A stretch of DNA of 64,000 nt from Cantharellus purpuraceus (GCA_025174535.1 JALBUN010000005.1:124001-188000), one strand, 5' to 3'. Shown: positions 34,758-48,099, numbered from the stretch's first letter. Translations and numbers: made by a program. The notes: a model not told the origin generated them from the letters alone.

Positions 34758-35251
34758 CCCAGATCCCCACACATATGAAATCTATACTCCATTTGGAAAC
34801 CATCACGTCTCCATTTACCTGTCCAATTGTCACCACCGATTCTGCCCATCCATCTCCGGTTCCAATTGATGCATCAGCATCACCATAGGAACCTGGACAT
34901 CTGTCCCCATCGGACTCAGACATACTCATGTAAGGCCGTTGGCCTCAGAGACCCATCACCAGAGTAATTATTAGATTTCAAAATATGTACTTAAGTTGCC
35001 TGATTGGAGACTTCATTCCCCAGTTTGAATATCGAATCATGCCTAGCTCCCAAGTCCGATCCTAACTCTCTAAGTTGTACTCCATCTCCGAAATCTCAGA
35101 TACTGGTATTAGTGAGGGCGCAGCACATAAGCTGAAGCCAAGTCCGTTCCGACCCCTGCGACGTACTCCGACCCTGACCCAACCTCTGACCCAACCTCCA
35201 ACCCAACCTCCAATCCAATCTCCGACCCCCAATCGGACCTAGTGCATAACA
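34758..35251 (+). repeat. gypsy LTR lacking its first ~40 bp
   Basis: Homologous to the LTR at 23992-24514 from the AGATCCCC position to the terminal GTGCATAACA. It starts exactly where the homology of the Zn2Cys6 unit ends. Confidence 0.75.
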
Positions 35252-35463
35252 ATTAAGTCATACTACTGGGGACTTTTTTCCCCAGTTCAAATACATATCA
35301 AATCATGTCTAGGTCCTAAGTCCAATCCTATCTATCTAAGTCATATTCCATCTCCAAAATTTTGGACACAGGTATTAGTGAGGGTGCAGCACATAAAAGC
35401 CAAGTCCATTCCAACCATTCCCCCAACCCCAAAGCTCCAACCCAATGGACCCAGTATGTAACA
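35252..35463 (+). repeat. gypsy LTR 3' fragment
   Basis: A diverged right half of the same LTR family (GGGGACTTTTTTCCCCAG, GGTATTAGTGAGGG, ending CAGTATGTAACA). It marks the right edge of the transposon block. Confidence 0.65.
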
Positions 35464-38222
35464 CACCCAGGCCACAAAGGGTCAGCTTCTGTTTTGTTGT
35501 TGATCATGTGTCTGATCTATATAGTGTAGGACCAGGATCAATACTATACTGTTTGTTCAGGTTTCTTGATTTTGTGTGGTGTGGAGGATAAGCAATTTTG
35601 TCTATCAGGCTTGAACTGTAAATCAATGACTGTCAAACATCTACATTGGACGTCACGTAAACAATTCAAAAAAAAAAATTGCAAAGTGTGATCCACTCGA
35701 GGTCAGAGGTTCAGTCCACATGAGTAGGGTCCGAGTCATTATATGCCTGAAATATCTCACACATGTCCAATGACGCGAAAACGCGGCGGCAAGGAGAGAC
35801 ACGGGGAGGGGAGGAAAGCGTGAAAGTTAAGAAAGATTGAAACGCTTGAATGATTTCACCTGGTGCTACACTACACAGGTCTGCTGGGGCAGCCCGAGCA
35901 ACCATAGTTAATCTCCAGGCCCAGGACAAGAGAAAGAAAAGAAAATTGTTTTGATGGCTAAGTCCAATTAGGCAATCATCGCGGATTCAAGTTGTCCCCC
36001 CTGCGCACCGCAGCCCGGAGCCGTGGCACGTGCAGATGGAACCAGAAGACACCTCAGACGTTTGCCTGATCCGTTGGAATGCATGATAGTGTGCTGTGCT
36101 GCGGAATAGAGCAAAATTGTGGTGCTGTTTGAGAAATATGTACCACATTGAACCAGATTCAAATAATCGGGATTATATTGCCTAAGGAAAGAGAGCACGC
36201 GAGTCCCAGCGGAGAAGCCGCTCAGGGAACCTCAGGGGGCCTCCATATGCAAACGTACACTACAGGAAAGGTTTCTTACTCGGCGTCCACCCCTGCTTAG
36301 CGATACAACAGCGACATTGAATCTGGGTTTACGTAGATCCGAGATAGGTCCAAAAAAAATAAAGAGAAACATCCGGTAGGCGAGCTCGGGGAGGTGGTAG
36401 TGGTGTGTTGTGCTTATAGGCTGGTGAATGTGCAGACGCGTACTGCATGGAATTGGGAGGTGTCATATGCAGCATTGATGCCTTGAAAAGGGGGCGATTC
36501 TTTGGATGCTTAGGACCGCCCGGGACGGTGATTATTCCGTGTCAATTGACTTTGTAATGAGTACATAACCTGCCCAGATATGAGATAGTGATCCATGGGG
36601 TGGCTTGTCTCGTAAAGCGAGCACAGCAAAAGTCAGCATATGTTACAGCACCCGCAATGGCGCCCTGATGTGCTGACTGTGCCATCAGAGGGAGAGCAAG
36701 CACGCCCTCATTAAGCCCCCTGGCCACCGCATCACCATACCATCCTGATAAGCTCAGAAGGGGAGAAGATAGACCTGCAGGATGCTACGAACATTTCGGG
36801 ATGGACAAGCCCAAGCTATGCAACTCATACCTTCGTCGCCACAAATTCATTCCACAGAGAACTCAAATCTACATACGAAAACGTGGTCAGTGGATCGATC
36901 AATTCGGTGTGAGTTTATTGTACATCACACCTAGGCACAGTGCTGCTGCAGCCGTGGGTAATACCAGCTCTGCAAATTAAAAACACGCGATTTCACATCA
37001 GGAACGCACACGGAACCAAAGATCTAAATAAATACGACAGCCACAACTCCGAATATCGAGCGCGGAATATGCAACCATGCGTAAAAGTGCAAAACTCAAA
37101 TCCAGTATATTGAGGGGAGGTTCTGTCTGTTATTTAAGACAGGGGTCGAGAGAGGAATGAGTAAAGTCGAGGTACGTACGTATGCCGGCGGCAAAACGGC
37201 GGCAAAACCGGCACGGTAAAATTTAAGAAGAGCGAGAGACAGCGCTTGTGGATTTGGATCGTGATCAACCCCAATCTTTAAGATCACCAGCCAGTTATCA
37301 TCACGAACGTGGAGGTAGTATTCCCGTCGGATAAGGAATTGCAGATGAGTTTGGAGGTGTGATTGCGGGTTTCGAGGATGTCTTGAGGTGGCCAGAGCCA
37401 TGTCCTGCCACGCAGCGTGCATGTGTCATAATGCGAGAAGACAGCGTTGATCATGAAATCAGAAGGTGCCTGCCGCAAAGAACAACCGAGCAGCCAATTC
37501 CTTTGGTGCTTCCAAAATACAGCCACTAATGTCACGTGAGCGTGACTGGCGCCTAATAGGTAAAGTTAGTCACGTCACGGGAAATGATAAACGATAAACT
37601 ATACGCATACGATATTAATCGCCTGGAAATACAAGGCATTGATGAATGTGCTTTTACGCTGTGTTTGGCAATGTAGGCGCGACACAAAGGGCTCCCACAC
37701 CTGGCGACCTGGTGCATTTGATAGCCTTGTAATATGTGTCGTCGAAGGACTGCTTCTCCACGCCACAAGGCGAGCTACCGAATGCGCATCTGGCCTGCCT
37801 TGGAAGCCTCCCGTGCCGAGGTCAGAGCCCACATTTTGAGTTAGGATTGCAGGGCTCAAATGTAGTGCTCAGGATCGTCGCTTTACCAAATCTGCGGCCC
37901 CAGAAGAATCTGTGTACGCGAGATCTCTCGCAGCTTAATATGGTCATCCAATAGATCTTCGTTGGCGAGTTTCTGGTGCTGTCACCCACGGTCAGTCGAA
38001 AATGCGTAACAAATTATTTCTCAGGCTCACCGGCCCACGATGCCTAGTTATACGGGGTACCCTGAACTTATCGTAAGCTTAAGTACGCCCGGAGTCCCTC
38101 GCGTTCGGAACCCCCCGTTCCTCTCCCTTTGAGCTCCCTCCTCCCGTTGTTCTTTGTTTCATCACCAGCAAGTCAGTACCGCCCGTTGTTCCCATCCAGC
38201 ACCCCGGTTTCTTGTCTGGATC
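35464..38222. other. gene-free stretch between the transposon block and the HMG-box gene
   Basis: Frames on both strands are short, interrupted and without motifs. A minus-strand pair of frames near 37096-37535 is the longest; neither its composition nor its splice signals convinced me. No repeat from the block was recognised beyond 35463. Confidence 0.45.
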
Positions 38223-41200
38223 ATGTCGGCGCGCGGCTTCGCTACGGATTTGCATCCAAGCTTGGACCTCAAAGGCGACCATTTTAGCGTCATGCAGGTT
38301 GGCGCATCAAGTGGTGAGCCACCTCCCACTAAAATATCTGCTGCACCGTTCTCCCTCCTCTATTGTCCTTTTCTCCTCCTCTGCATTGTTTCCCTCCATT
38401 GTCCTGTTTATTGCTTTCACAAATTTCTTTCTCTTTCCTCGCGTACCTCAGCCTAATCCAAGTAATTCTATATCGTCGCAGGCGACAAAATGACAGCTCA
38501 GGGAGACGTCACATACTCTGCCGACCCCGCTTCAACGCGCTCACCTCCCGCTGTCTCCCCGGCTGAGTACAGGTTCCCACCCGCGAGTATCTCGCAGCAA
38601 GCACCCTTCGCCGGCAAAGACACTTGCGCCTCTTCTTCTCCTTCCTCCCCTTCGGACTCTCGTTCTGCGTCGCCCTCTGCGCTACGAAACGGCACCCTCA
38701 CTTTCTCGCTCCACCAACCACCGCCCCCTCCAGAGGCATGTACAGGCACCCTCGAACTTGTGCACCCCACCCCAACATCAGCGACACCGGAGCTCCCGCC
38801 CTATCGCCCCCTCCCTCCACTTTCCCCGCTCTCTATCCTTAGCACACTCGACCAAATTGCCTCCTCAGCGCCAAAGAAGAAATCCCACGCGCGTAAACAG
38901 CCCGCAGGACACATCCCCCGCCCCCGCAATGCATTCATTCTCTTCCGGTGCTTGTTTGTGAGTCAGCAGGCTGTTCCGGCCAGTGTCGAGAAAGACCATC
39001 GCAATATCAGTCGTATTGCGGGCAGGGTTTGGAAGTCAATGAGGTATGTATTTTTTACGAAAAAATTTTGTTTGTCTTTTTTTTTTTACGGCGGTCGGCG
39101 GTGATACGTGACGGAATGCGCTGACACTTTACTTCCGGTGGGGGCGCTTCGGGAACAACCCACGTGTTCCCGCGTTGTCGGTTCCTTGCACTTGTCCATT
39201 TTAAGCCCAGCCTCTTTTGGCCTGATTTGGAGCTGCCTTTATGCCAGCTCTGGGATAGTCAGTCTTCCACCAATTTATGAGCCGCCTTTCCCATTATACT
39301 CTTTTTGCATTCCATGTCCCTTCCCCATACTTTTTTCCTTCCCACCATGCTTCCTTCCCCATATATGCCGTGCTGATTCCTGTCACCACAGCGAATCTGA
39401 GCGGGACCCCTGGATCAAGGCCGCTGAGCTCGAGAAGTCCCGGCATGAGGAACGTTGGCCTGGCTATCGATATAATCCGGTACAGACCCAGGCAGCGCTT
39501 AGACGCCTAACCGGGGCCGCTGCCAGCGCAGCGGGGGGACGGACGACCAGCCATGGTCCCGCGATGGGTCTCGGCTCAGAAGAGAGACGGGGACGTACTA
39601 TGGCCCGTTCGTCAGCCAAGACCGGCGCGGATTCGTTCAGGATGAAGGGTGAGGGTGAGGACGCCGTCCGATACGCATCGCAACAACAACAGCAGCAGCA
39701 GCAGCAGCAACACCATCCACAGCTGCATTTGCATGCCCCGCTTGCGAGAGTAGCGTCTGTGCCTCCGCCGTCGTCGCGCCCACAGGGTCTATTTGAACAA
39801 TGGAGGGGGGAAGATGTTGATGTCCTCGACGTCGATGGGGACGCAGAGATGATGCCGCCGCCACCACCATCACTCCAGCATCAGCACCAGCAGTCCCAGG
39901 TCTTTGCCTTCACGATGCCTGCAGCCCCCACAACACCGACCCCCATGAACAGTGGTCGACTCCCCGCCTCCGGGTCGAGCTCCGCGTCCTACATGTGGGA
40001 TGACCCCTTCCCCCCTGCATCCCCGCCCCCATTCCCCGTAGTGTCCCACCGCCTCTCGGCGCGTCGCTCCTCCAGCTGTCCGCCGCTTCCCCCGCCCGGG
40101 ATGATCACGTTCCCATTCAACAACCCCGCTCCTTGGAATTCTATGGCGACATCATTTGCCAATGCATGTTCAGAATTGGACCGGGACGTCTTTCAGTCTC
40201 TTTCCGAACCGGAGTCCCCATCCTCATTGCCGTTCCGGAATCCTTTCTCGTCGACGGCGTCGGCGGTGTCGTCGGGTGTGACTGGTGCTGCGGTGCAAAA
40301 CACCCACCCGTACAGCGCGCCGTCGAGGCCGTCGACTCCGCCGTCATTTACGAATCCCTTCTCGTCATCGCCATCGCCGTTTGCATATGTGTTTCCGGGG
40401 GGTTACACCGGCAGGGATGTCCAGGCAGGAGGAGCGATGGGGCACGGCGGGGAGGAACTGGACCAGCACCGTCCCCTGCGCATGCAACATCAACACCTGC
40501 AACACGAAGACCAGCGCCCGCTCACTGCGCCATACGAGCATCGCCCATTTACGGCGCCCGAGTGTCACTTCCAGCCACCGAGACCCTTTATGCACGGGCA
40601 TGGATATGGGCATGGGCATGGATTTGGCGACACGTCGTCACGGCTCATGCACCGGCGGGGGTCGAGTCTGGATCGGGCAATTGCGAGCTCAAGTATTGCC
40701 GGTGCGATGGGGGGCTTGACAAGGTCAACTTTTGGGATGGCAATGGGATATGGTCACGGTCATGGGTATGCGCATGCGCAAGGGTTGGGGAGTCAGCCGT
40801 GGGGGGAGGATGCGCACCATCAGCCCCAACAGCATGGTGGCGAGGCGAGGGAGACCTCGTCGTATACCGATAACACGAATGCTCAAGTGCGTTATATATT
40901 CTTTCTGTGTGGGGTGTGAAAACGATGCTGACTTTCCTTGTATTTTGCGTTTTCCTTTGTTTTTAGCAGGAGCAGTACTTCTCGCTTGGCGGAAACGCGA
41001 AGTTAGCGGGCGATGCGTCACTCTGCTCTTCTGGCACAGGTACTCCGGCACTCTCACCCTCGCCGCCTTCGTCGTTTGAGGGGTCTTCCGAGACACAGGC
41101 GCCGGCTCACGCTGCGAGCATGTATCACACGCAGGACGACGATTCTTCTGCACAGCAGCAGCAGCTGTCGCCTGTAGCGGTAGTACCGGAATCCTTCACC

Positions 41201-41866
41201 CCAGCAGCGCCAACTCCATCATCATGTCCCGAGCCATTCGCTCTGCCTCCGACGGGGAGCAGTGAGAGTAAGGTCCCCGCGCGGCTATTCGGGAGCCAGG
41301 GTGCTCGGCTAGGATTAGATCTCGATCTGGACATTCCGCTGTCGCTGGACGTGTCGTTTGCCACGGCTGCGTCATCAAGTAACAAGGACGACGGGATGTC
41401 TGCGGCGACGACGCCGCCGTATTCGTCGATCAGTACGGGGACATCGTATTCGTCACTGAGTGCTTCGACGTCGTATTCATCGCTTGGGACTCCAGCGTCG
41501 TATGGTGTGTCTGATCCTAGTACAATGGTGAGGACAACATCGGAGGCGACATTGGGGCCACCTCCGGGCACTGCGAGCACCACCGCCACCTCATGCCGCT
41601 CCGAGAACGGAGATGCGGACGAGGATTCCTCGTCGTTCCCATACACGCCTGCGAGCCCGAGCCCGTTTTTGTACACGCAGGCGTTGTTGGATATGAACCA
41701 CCACTCGCGCTCGCTCCCGCACCAACAGCAGCACCGCGATCGATCCCAGCAACATCAAATGAATGTGGGTGGGGAAGAGTTCAAATTTGGGGGCTGTGCG
41801 ATGGGGGTACGGGTTGGGACGTGCGATGATGAGCGTCGGGCTGTGTCACCTGTGCATGCGTCGTGA
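38223..41866 (+). CDS. HMG-box transcription factor, Q/H-rich, 4 exons
   Basis: A nuclear sequence-specific DNA-binding protein. Exons 38223-38313, 38482-39043, 39392-40886 and 40970-41866 give 1014 aa. The HMG box spans about residues 174-245: HIPRPRNAFILFRCLFVSQQ, KDHRNISRIAGRVWKSM, then after a 348-nt intron SESERDPWIKAAELEKS and YRYNP. This is the MATA_HMG/Ste11-like type used by basidiomycete mating and pheromone-response regulators (Ustilago Prf1, Coprinopsis Pcc1); that role is inference. The rest is disordered: poly-Gln near 39678-39710, poly-Pro, GHGHGYGHG repeats near 40600 and 40760, and Ser-rich repeats (GTSYSSLSASTSYSSL). The first exon rests on a GTGAGC donor and in-phase GTCGCAG acceptor; the alternative start is the ATG at 38490. 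The last acceptor is a tandem AGCAG, so one Gln may be optional. Confidence 0.85.
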
Positions 41867-44457
41867 CGAGGCTTGGTTCTCCGCGCCAGTCAACGGTCTC
41901 TGGCCCTTCCGCCGTCTCTACCCCCTCCGCCTCCTCCACTTTCTTCCGTTGCCGTACCCCAATTCATAACCCTTCGACGCGCTTCCCTTTACCATGCCAA
42001 ACCATTTCCATTATCCCTTGGATTCGGCCGGCATTCAAATAACTATAATCTACATATGGCTCCCCGTCCCACACGCTCGCGTCTTGTAACCTTGTCTTAT
42101 ACTTGTGTATTTTTTCCCCCCTTTCTATCGGTGCCCGGTATCTGTCTCCTTTATCCTGTCGTTTACTGTCTCGATTCTCTCTGTTTGTATATATATGCTT
42201 CGTGTCTGAGTATACGAATCTGTAAGTTGTTTTTTCTGTTATTCGTTTGTTAGTCGGTCGCTAACGTTCATTCATTTCGTTGTTTGTCTTCTTTGTCTTT
42301 GTCTTGATGACATGTACTTACTGTAACGGTTGTACCGTACATAATACATGGTCTTGTAACAGTTCTCGCTATCACTGATATTCTGTTATCTTGTGAAGCA
42401 CGTAATAAATTAGCAACAAAATTCAATATGCGATGAGAATTTCAACTTCCCCGTACTATCCCGCTTACTTCAGATTTTGACCAAGCTACCTCAATTAGCT
42501 CCTTCTCTGACAGGCACTTACACCGAAATTGTTCTGATGCACAATTAATAGGTAGCGCTGCCACAGCGCTCCTGAGCGCCACAACGCGTGTGGGATCCCG
42601 GCTTCGGAACTTCGGTAAACGGCGACATGGACCGTTGCATATAAGCATATTATTGCAGGATGATATTCTCTTCCATGCATGGTTATACGGATGGTTCTCT
42701 GGTCCCTAATCTCATGCGCATGCACCAGAAACTAGCCTCTAGATTCCAGGGTTGCCGTGTGTCGGATGCCATGCACCGTTTGGATATAGAACATATAGGA
42801 TATGTGTATAGGAATAGATGTTTCCGAGACCCTTAAATCTGAGTACGTCCGTCCGAGGATGCTTTTATTTGGACCTGTCCATGGCGATAGATGCAAAACT
42901 AAATAAAAGAAGGCACATACAAGTTCAAATACACCAAGCGGATATGCTGCATGCGGAATGAGGGCTGCTTCGTTAAAGTGAAGGTGAGTCGATTTGAATT
43001 GTGTGGAGTAGTTGCCTGAAGGCTCCAAGAAGCCCACTGTCTTGAGTGGTCTTAGATTGAGACTTTGGAACGAGTCAATTTACTGCCATCCTAGCAGAGG
43101 CCCACTCAGCGGATGCTGCAACAATCCAGGGTCCAATAAACTGCCTATTTGCAATTACAGAACCAATAGCCATTAATGATATTGCCACGTACCGCTCACA
43201 TAAACACCAAAAGATTGCGCTCAACGTCTGATTAAACTGATCATGCAGCGCTCTCTGCTTTCCCCTTTAGCTTCCTTGGCGTTCGTTCATAACACCCAGT
43301 GATGGGGCGACATCGTAAAAAGGAAAAGACAGGAACTGGAGGAAGAGAAGAATCCTCCAAGATACCAGTTTGAACGTGTGGTCACTGACATCACTGGTGC
43401 CGTGCGTGCCATGGCTTGTGAGCGTCCGGTGTGCAAACCCACGCCTGGCTAGGAGGCACCCAAAATAGCTGGTCGAAGGGTGTGATCTCTCCTCACATGC
43501 CTTGCTTGGTCCTCATAAGCAAGGCGCCGCTCTACGTGTCTTGACTTGGGCAGAACAGCTGAGTCATATCAACGGTGTAATAAGGCAGAATAAAGCCATG
43601 CAGGGCTACTCAGGAAGGCTCTCGGATACCCGGATCAACGGATTCTTTATGGCACATGCGGCGGCGCAGCGATATGTACTCTTGTGAGAAACACAAGGCT
43701 TGATGACATACTCATCATTTGACCACTGTTGGATTTGGTAGCCCATCTAATAGTAAATGTATCAGTCAAAGCAAAGCACCAAAGACAATCGGAATCGGCT
43801 GACTGCAAGATAACGCGGTGTTGTTCTCACTGCAAATTGAAATATACATCAACCCTGAATGTCAACCCTAGGATGTTGACATGGCAACAGTGATAATGGG
43901 TAGTTCTGGGGCTCTGAACTGCATGCAAACTTGAAGCTGTGACTCAAAAAACCATACTAGCATACACTGCCCGAAAACGTTCACAGGGCGCGTTGAGAAC
44001 TACAGTTATATCGAAAGCGACTCAAGGTGCTGTTTACATGGTCTGATTGTCTACTCTAGCTCTATAGTAGCCTCCAAGTCAACGGCAGCCAAGGCGGTTT
44101 CTCCTCCCTTTGTGTTATTGGCACCAACCAGCTAGAGTGTAGTTCCCCTTGTTCCATGATTTCCTGGCATAGCTTATGGACGAGACTACAGCTGCTCTTG
44201 TATTTCAGTCGCATATTTGCTGCTTGCGAACAAGGGGAGGAAAGACAATACTCTTACGCAGGCTTTTCCACCCGTTGGACTGTAATAAATAATGCTTTCT
44301 ACCTTCCGGAACACCTACACACCCTTCTGCAGGACAGTTGCAATCTACACCTTTTGCCTCGCCCAAACCTTTACAAATCTCTACCTATCTATCCCACCGC
44401 AGGACGGCTATAATCGACATCATTCACCTAGACACTTTTCCAACCTAGACTCAAGCA
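41867..44457. other. gene-free stretch between the HMG-box and F-box genes
   Basis: The first 500 bases are pyrimidine-rich and likely the HMG gene 3' UTR (AATAAA near 42405). The rest has only short frames on both strands with no motif, no repeat from the block and no convincing RNA gene. Confidence 0.45.
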
Positions 44458-46051
44458 ATGGAGAAGAGTTTCCTAGCTTCCCACCCCGCCGAGTTACTGG
44501 ATCACATTGTTTCGTACGTGGATCGTCCACGAGATCTCCTATCCCTCAGTCTGGCATCAAAACTGTTCTACAAAATAGTCGTCCCCAATCACATCCAATA
44601 CCGATACATAGCCTGTGACATAGCCAGAACATCCTTGTGGAAACTATTGATAGAAAGACCCCTCTTGGCGTCCAGAATCATCGACCTCCACCTGTTCTCC
44701 GAGTCTCGGTTTCCAAACTCAAAACTGAAGATACTCCCTACGGCCTCACAAAATCCTTCGGAGATAGAATACGCCTCCGCCCTTCGGGCCGGGAATTCAG
44801 ATGACGATCCTTCTGGTACGGCCTTTGGAAATGAATGCGTTAATTTGGTGGCGCAAGCGGTTCGCTACATGCCTAACCTCACCCGTTTTATCTGGTCATA
44901 TGGAGATCCTCGTATTTCACAGACCCCCCACGCTCTGTTCTCCGCGCTCAAAGAGGCGTGTCCGAACCTCGCTAAATTATACATATGCGGGGGCGCTGGA
45001 TTTGATCTTGAGGATGCTAGCAACCCGGTGCGTGCTCACGATCAAAGAGGAACTTATGTTGATGTGATTTTGCATGTCAGTTATGGCAAATATCTCGCCT
45101 CTCCGAATTTAAGTTTTGCCTTTGTTGCCCTCATCTCCAACCCCAGCACCCCCTGCACTTCAAGTACCCGCAGCCAATGATGAGAATGCTGCTCACCAGT
45201 CATTGCTACACTCTTCGTATTCTCGACCTTTCTTTTTACGGTTCCATAGTATCTATTGCGGATATTTTCAAACGTGGTTATTGGAGGAATCTGGGGCGGC
45301 TCACTGCACGCGGGCATATACGGATATATGACGACAATGTAACTGACGAACGTAACCCGGTGGCCGACTTTCTGGAGAAACACCCTAGACTTGTTCGTTT
45401 GGAGCTTGACGGTATCGATTTCAAGTCGCGACATCTCAACATCAAGGAGGGTTCTCTACCTTATTTGCGGCATCTAGTCTTGGATCTTGACCCCAATTCT
45501 ATTACACTACCTGTTAACATCATTTCGCATCTGCGCGCCCTGGGTTCCGTGGATCTTGGCGACAAGGCAACATTAGATCTCCTCAAGCGAATGCACGCAC
45601 TTCGGCTCATCCGTGTCAAGACCAACCGCCTTCATTTGGCTACCAGAGAAATTATTCCGGTGCTCCAGCGTATTGAATGGCTCGTATTCATGCCCATGTT
45701 ATGCGAGACTGGGACACAGGCTAATGTAAGGAATTAGTAGCCAACTTGAATCTCACTACTAACGGCATGTTACAGAGGACCTACATCTCGCATTGTATTG
45801 AGCTATTTGCCTGTCTCCCACAACTTATATTCATCGAGGGAATCATATCACTGCTGTCTCCCAGCTCCCTCGGAAGCTGGTTTATGCCTATCATCGAGCG
45901 TTTAGGATCTCGGAGTAAAATACGATACATCACAGTAACCTTCAATGAGCCTCGGCGCTATTCAAACATCACTGTAGACCGAGACGAGATCGGCAACTAT
46001 ACTGGCTGGCATACCATGGATATGGGATCCTTTCTCGGGAGCACTGTGTAA
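44458..46051 (+). CDS. F-box protein, 3 exons
   Basis: Probably a substrate adaptor of an SCF ubiquitin ligase. The N-terminus has an F-box (about residues 9-50): HPAELLDHIVSYVDRPRDLL, SLASKLFYKIV, followed by leucine-rich, weakly repeated segments (NLTRFIWSYGDPR, CPNLAKLYICGG, LRILDLSFYGS, HPRLVRLELDGIDF, LPYLRHLVLDLDP). Exon 1 starts at 44458. The first intron is ambiguous: donors at 45028 (GTGCGT), 45064 or 45076 and acceptors ending at 45064 or 45073+100 (45173) are all in phase 0. Exon 2 runs to 45725; the second intron (45726-45775) has a clean GTAAGG donor and ACTAAC branch site. Exon 3 is 45776-46051. Length is about 465-481 aa depending on intron 1. The target cannot be inferred. Confidence 0.75.
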
Positions 46052-47259
46052 AGGTGCTTGTCTACTTGTGAAGATACATGCCATTATAAATGTACTGTCA
46101 TTATTAACCAATGATTCATTCCAGGAGCACAATACAATGAGCAAACCTCTCATCCGGTTTCTCCGTCTTGATGTCGGTGGTTTTGTCCTGAATACACGTC
46201 AAGTAGCCACTCTTGTCAAGTACTAATCAAATGGGCATCATGTTTCAGACATCTATTCATGAGAATTATGTCATCGAATCGACCTTTCGAACACTCCTTG
46301 CCGAGAGTGCGCTGTGATATTACCTTCGCTTCATGTCCATAGGATACGCTCCAGCCATTCAGTACCACCAGCTTTGAGAATATAACATTAGGGCACACAG
46401 CTATGTATGAGGGGCGCTACCATGAAAGCCAGCCGCATCTTGCCTCAAATAGTTGTGTTTGTCCCTAGGAGCTAGGATATGTTCGGCAGTCATACACAGA
46501 CGGCTATTTCATCGTTCAGAAATTCACGCCTATTTGTGCGGCTTTAAAGGCGTGAGGTTCCAGCAGTGTGACTGGTCGCTAACATGGTCTGGATAGGTAG
46601 TATTGAGGTGTTTTCAACATCGTTTTCCTAGCCGTGATGGGACAGTGGGCGAGGTCACTCAGAGTGGTTAACATACTTGAATGAAGGGTTCCCCTCATAA
46701 ATCACCCGTAAAGCAGGTGATAATCCTTTCATACTTTATAAACTTACCAACCCCATAGACGCTAAATTGGCACTGTTATGGAAGATCGACATTGTACTCC
46801 AGGGATTTGGCTTAAGCATGAGTCCACTAAAAGCAGTTGCTCACGACAGCAGGTGACTTTGACGCTGTTAACTTTTCTCAGAATAGCTGTATCTTATCGA
46901 GATTCCAACCCTGCAATTGATCAAAGCCAAACTATCTGATGCATACAAAGGTCAAGATGGGTAGGACACTGCTCTTTACGGATAAGCCGCGACGTTGCCA
47001 GAGTTGAGAAGCTCCAGCAATTTTGGGATACGTAGAATGCACCTTGGCGTGCATCGGATGGTATTCCCCATTGCCATAGCGCACTGCGCATCCAAGAATT
47101 TCTAGGAGAAGTTGCTGCGATAAGCGGTGCTTGGGACAGGTGTGGCATAGTATGAAGATCAAAGCACAGATTTCAAATCCCGCATATATAGGCCAAACTT
47201 CCATTGCAATTTTCATATTCTCTATCAATACCCCCGCCTCCTCATACCCTCTTGATACC
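46052..47259. other. gene-free spacer between the F-box and Cys-rich membrane genes
   Basis: Short frames only. The right end contains the TATA box of the next gene. Nothing else was recognised. Confidence 0.45.
47185..47190 (+). promoter_or_regulatory. TATA box of the Cys-rich membrane protein gene
   Basis: TATATA about 70 nt upstream of the ATG, followed by a pyrimidine-rich leader with CATATTCTCTATC and CCTCCTCATACCC. Confidence 0.45.
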
Positions 47260-47934
47260 ATGTCTCCCGTCAATGATCAGCCAACGTCAGCCGTCATGAA
47301 CGCGACGAAGCGTCCTGTCGATCACGAAATTCAAGTTCCTTGTAGTGTCGCGCACCACATGCACAAATCATGCCATTACACGCGTTTGCGGCGCCTCGTC
47401 ATACCCGCATTGCTTGTCCTCCTCACCACCGCTGCCCTCTTATTCTCTGAGTTCGGTGATTTCGATTCCGCGGTGGGAGTAGGTGGAGGTCTACTCCGGC
47501 GTGCTGCAGACAATACCAATGGAAATAGCCCTGGGTTCGTAAAGAACAAGCGTGCGTCCGATATGTTTTTCTAATCTATACATAATCTTACTGTTTTGTT
47601 TCGGTCTTTGTAGTATATCTTATTGTCGTGCTTGTGGGCCTTGCTCTTGTACTCATAGCTGGACTTGCGCTCTCATTCTGGTGCTGCAAAGGCGTTTTCG
47701 AAAATCCGTACGTTTGGCTCACTGCAGTACGGTCTGTTGCTTTCTTTTGACTCCATTAAATCAGGTGCTGCTGCCCGTGTTACCTTTGTGCGTGCTGCGG
47801 TGGCTTGGGTATGTCAAATTTCCCACGGAACAGTTGACAACGATGGACTGAAACAATCTCCTCTCTGATCAGCTTGTCTGGAATGCATCAGCTGTGGGTT
47901 GTGTGCAGAAGGCATCGAGGACTTGAACGTTTGA
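47260..47934 (+). CDS. small two-helix membrane protein with a Cys-rich C-terminus
   Basis: Exons 47260-47551, 47614-47707, 47765-47808 and 47873-47934 give 163 aa. Seen: an N-terminal hydrophilic part, a hydrophobic helix at about 46-63 (RLVIPALLVLLTTAALLF), a loop, a second helix at about 98-120 (LYLIVVLVGLALVLIAGLAL) followed at once by WCCKG, and a Cys-dense tail (CCCPCYLCACCGG, ACLECISCGLCAEGIEDL). The exons join in phase with normal GT-AG introns, which strongly supports the model. I recall similar unnamed proteins in mushroom genomes. The cysteines flanking the helix could be palmitoylated or bind metal; both are guesses. The gene converges on the epimerase, with 165 nt between stops. 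Confidence 0.78.
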
Positions 47935-48099
47935 TGCTGAGTGCTCAGAAATTTCTTGGATCGGACATATGGTATACTTGGACTGATCTTCTCTGTATTG
48001 CAACGTTTGATCATAACCATGCGTTACTCGATGGCATACGCATACTTTACTGCCTGCTGTATCTAAGATTTACAAATGGATCTTACCATATCGTGCTCG

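Noticed and set aside
35680..35740. Possible tRNA 3' half (GGTCAGAGGTTCAGTCC)
   Set aside because: No matching 5' half, and the T-loop consensus is broken; probably chance.
37096..37535. Candidate minus-strand gene in the spacer before the HMG-box gene
   Set aside because: The frames overlap without splice signals that join them and show no domain; kept as unexplained spacer.
46620..46720. tRNA-like words (CAGAGTGGTTAAC and GGGTTCCCCTC)
   Set aside because: They resemble A and B boxes, but no acceptor stem or anticodon arm could be folded by eye.
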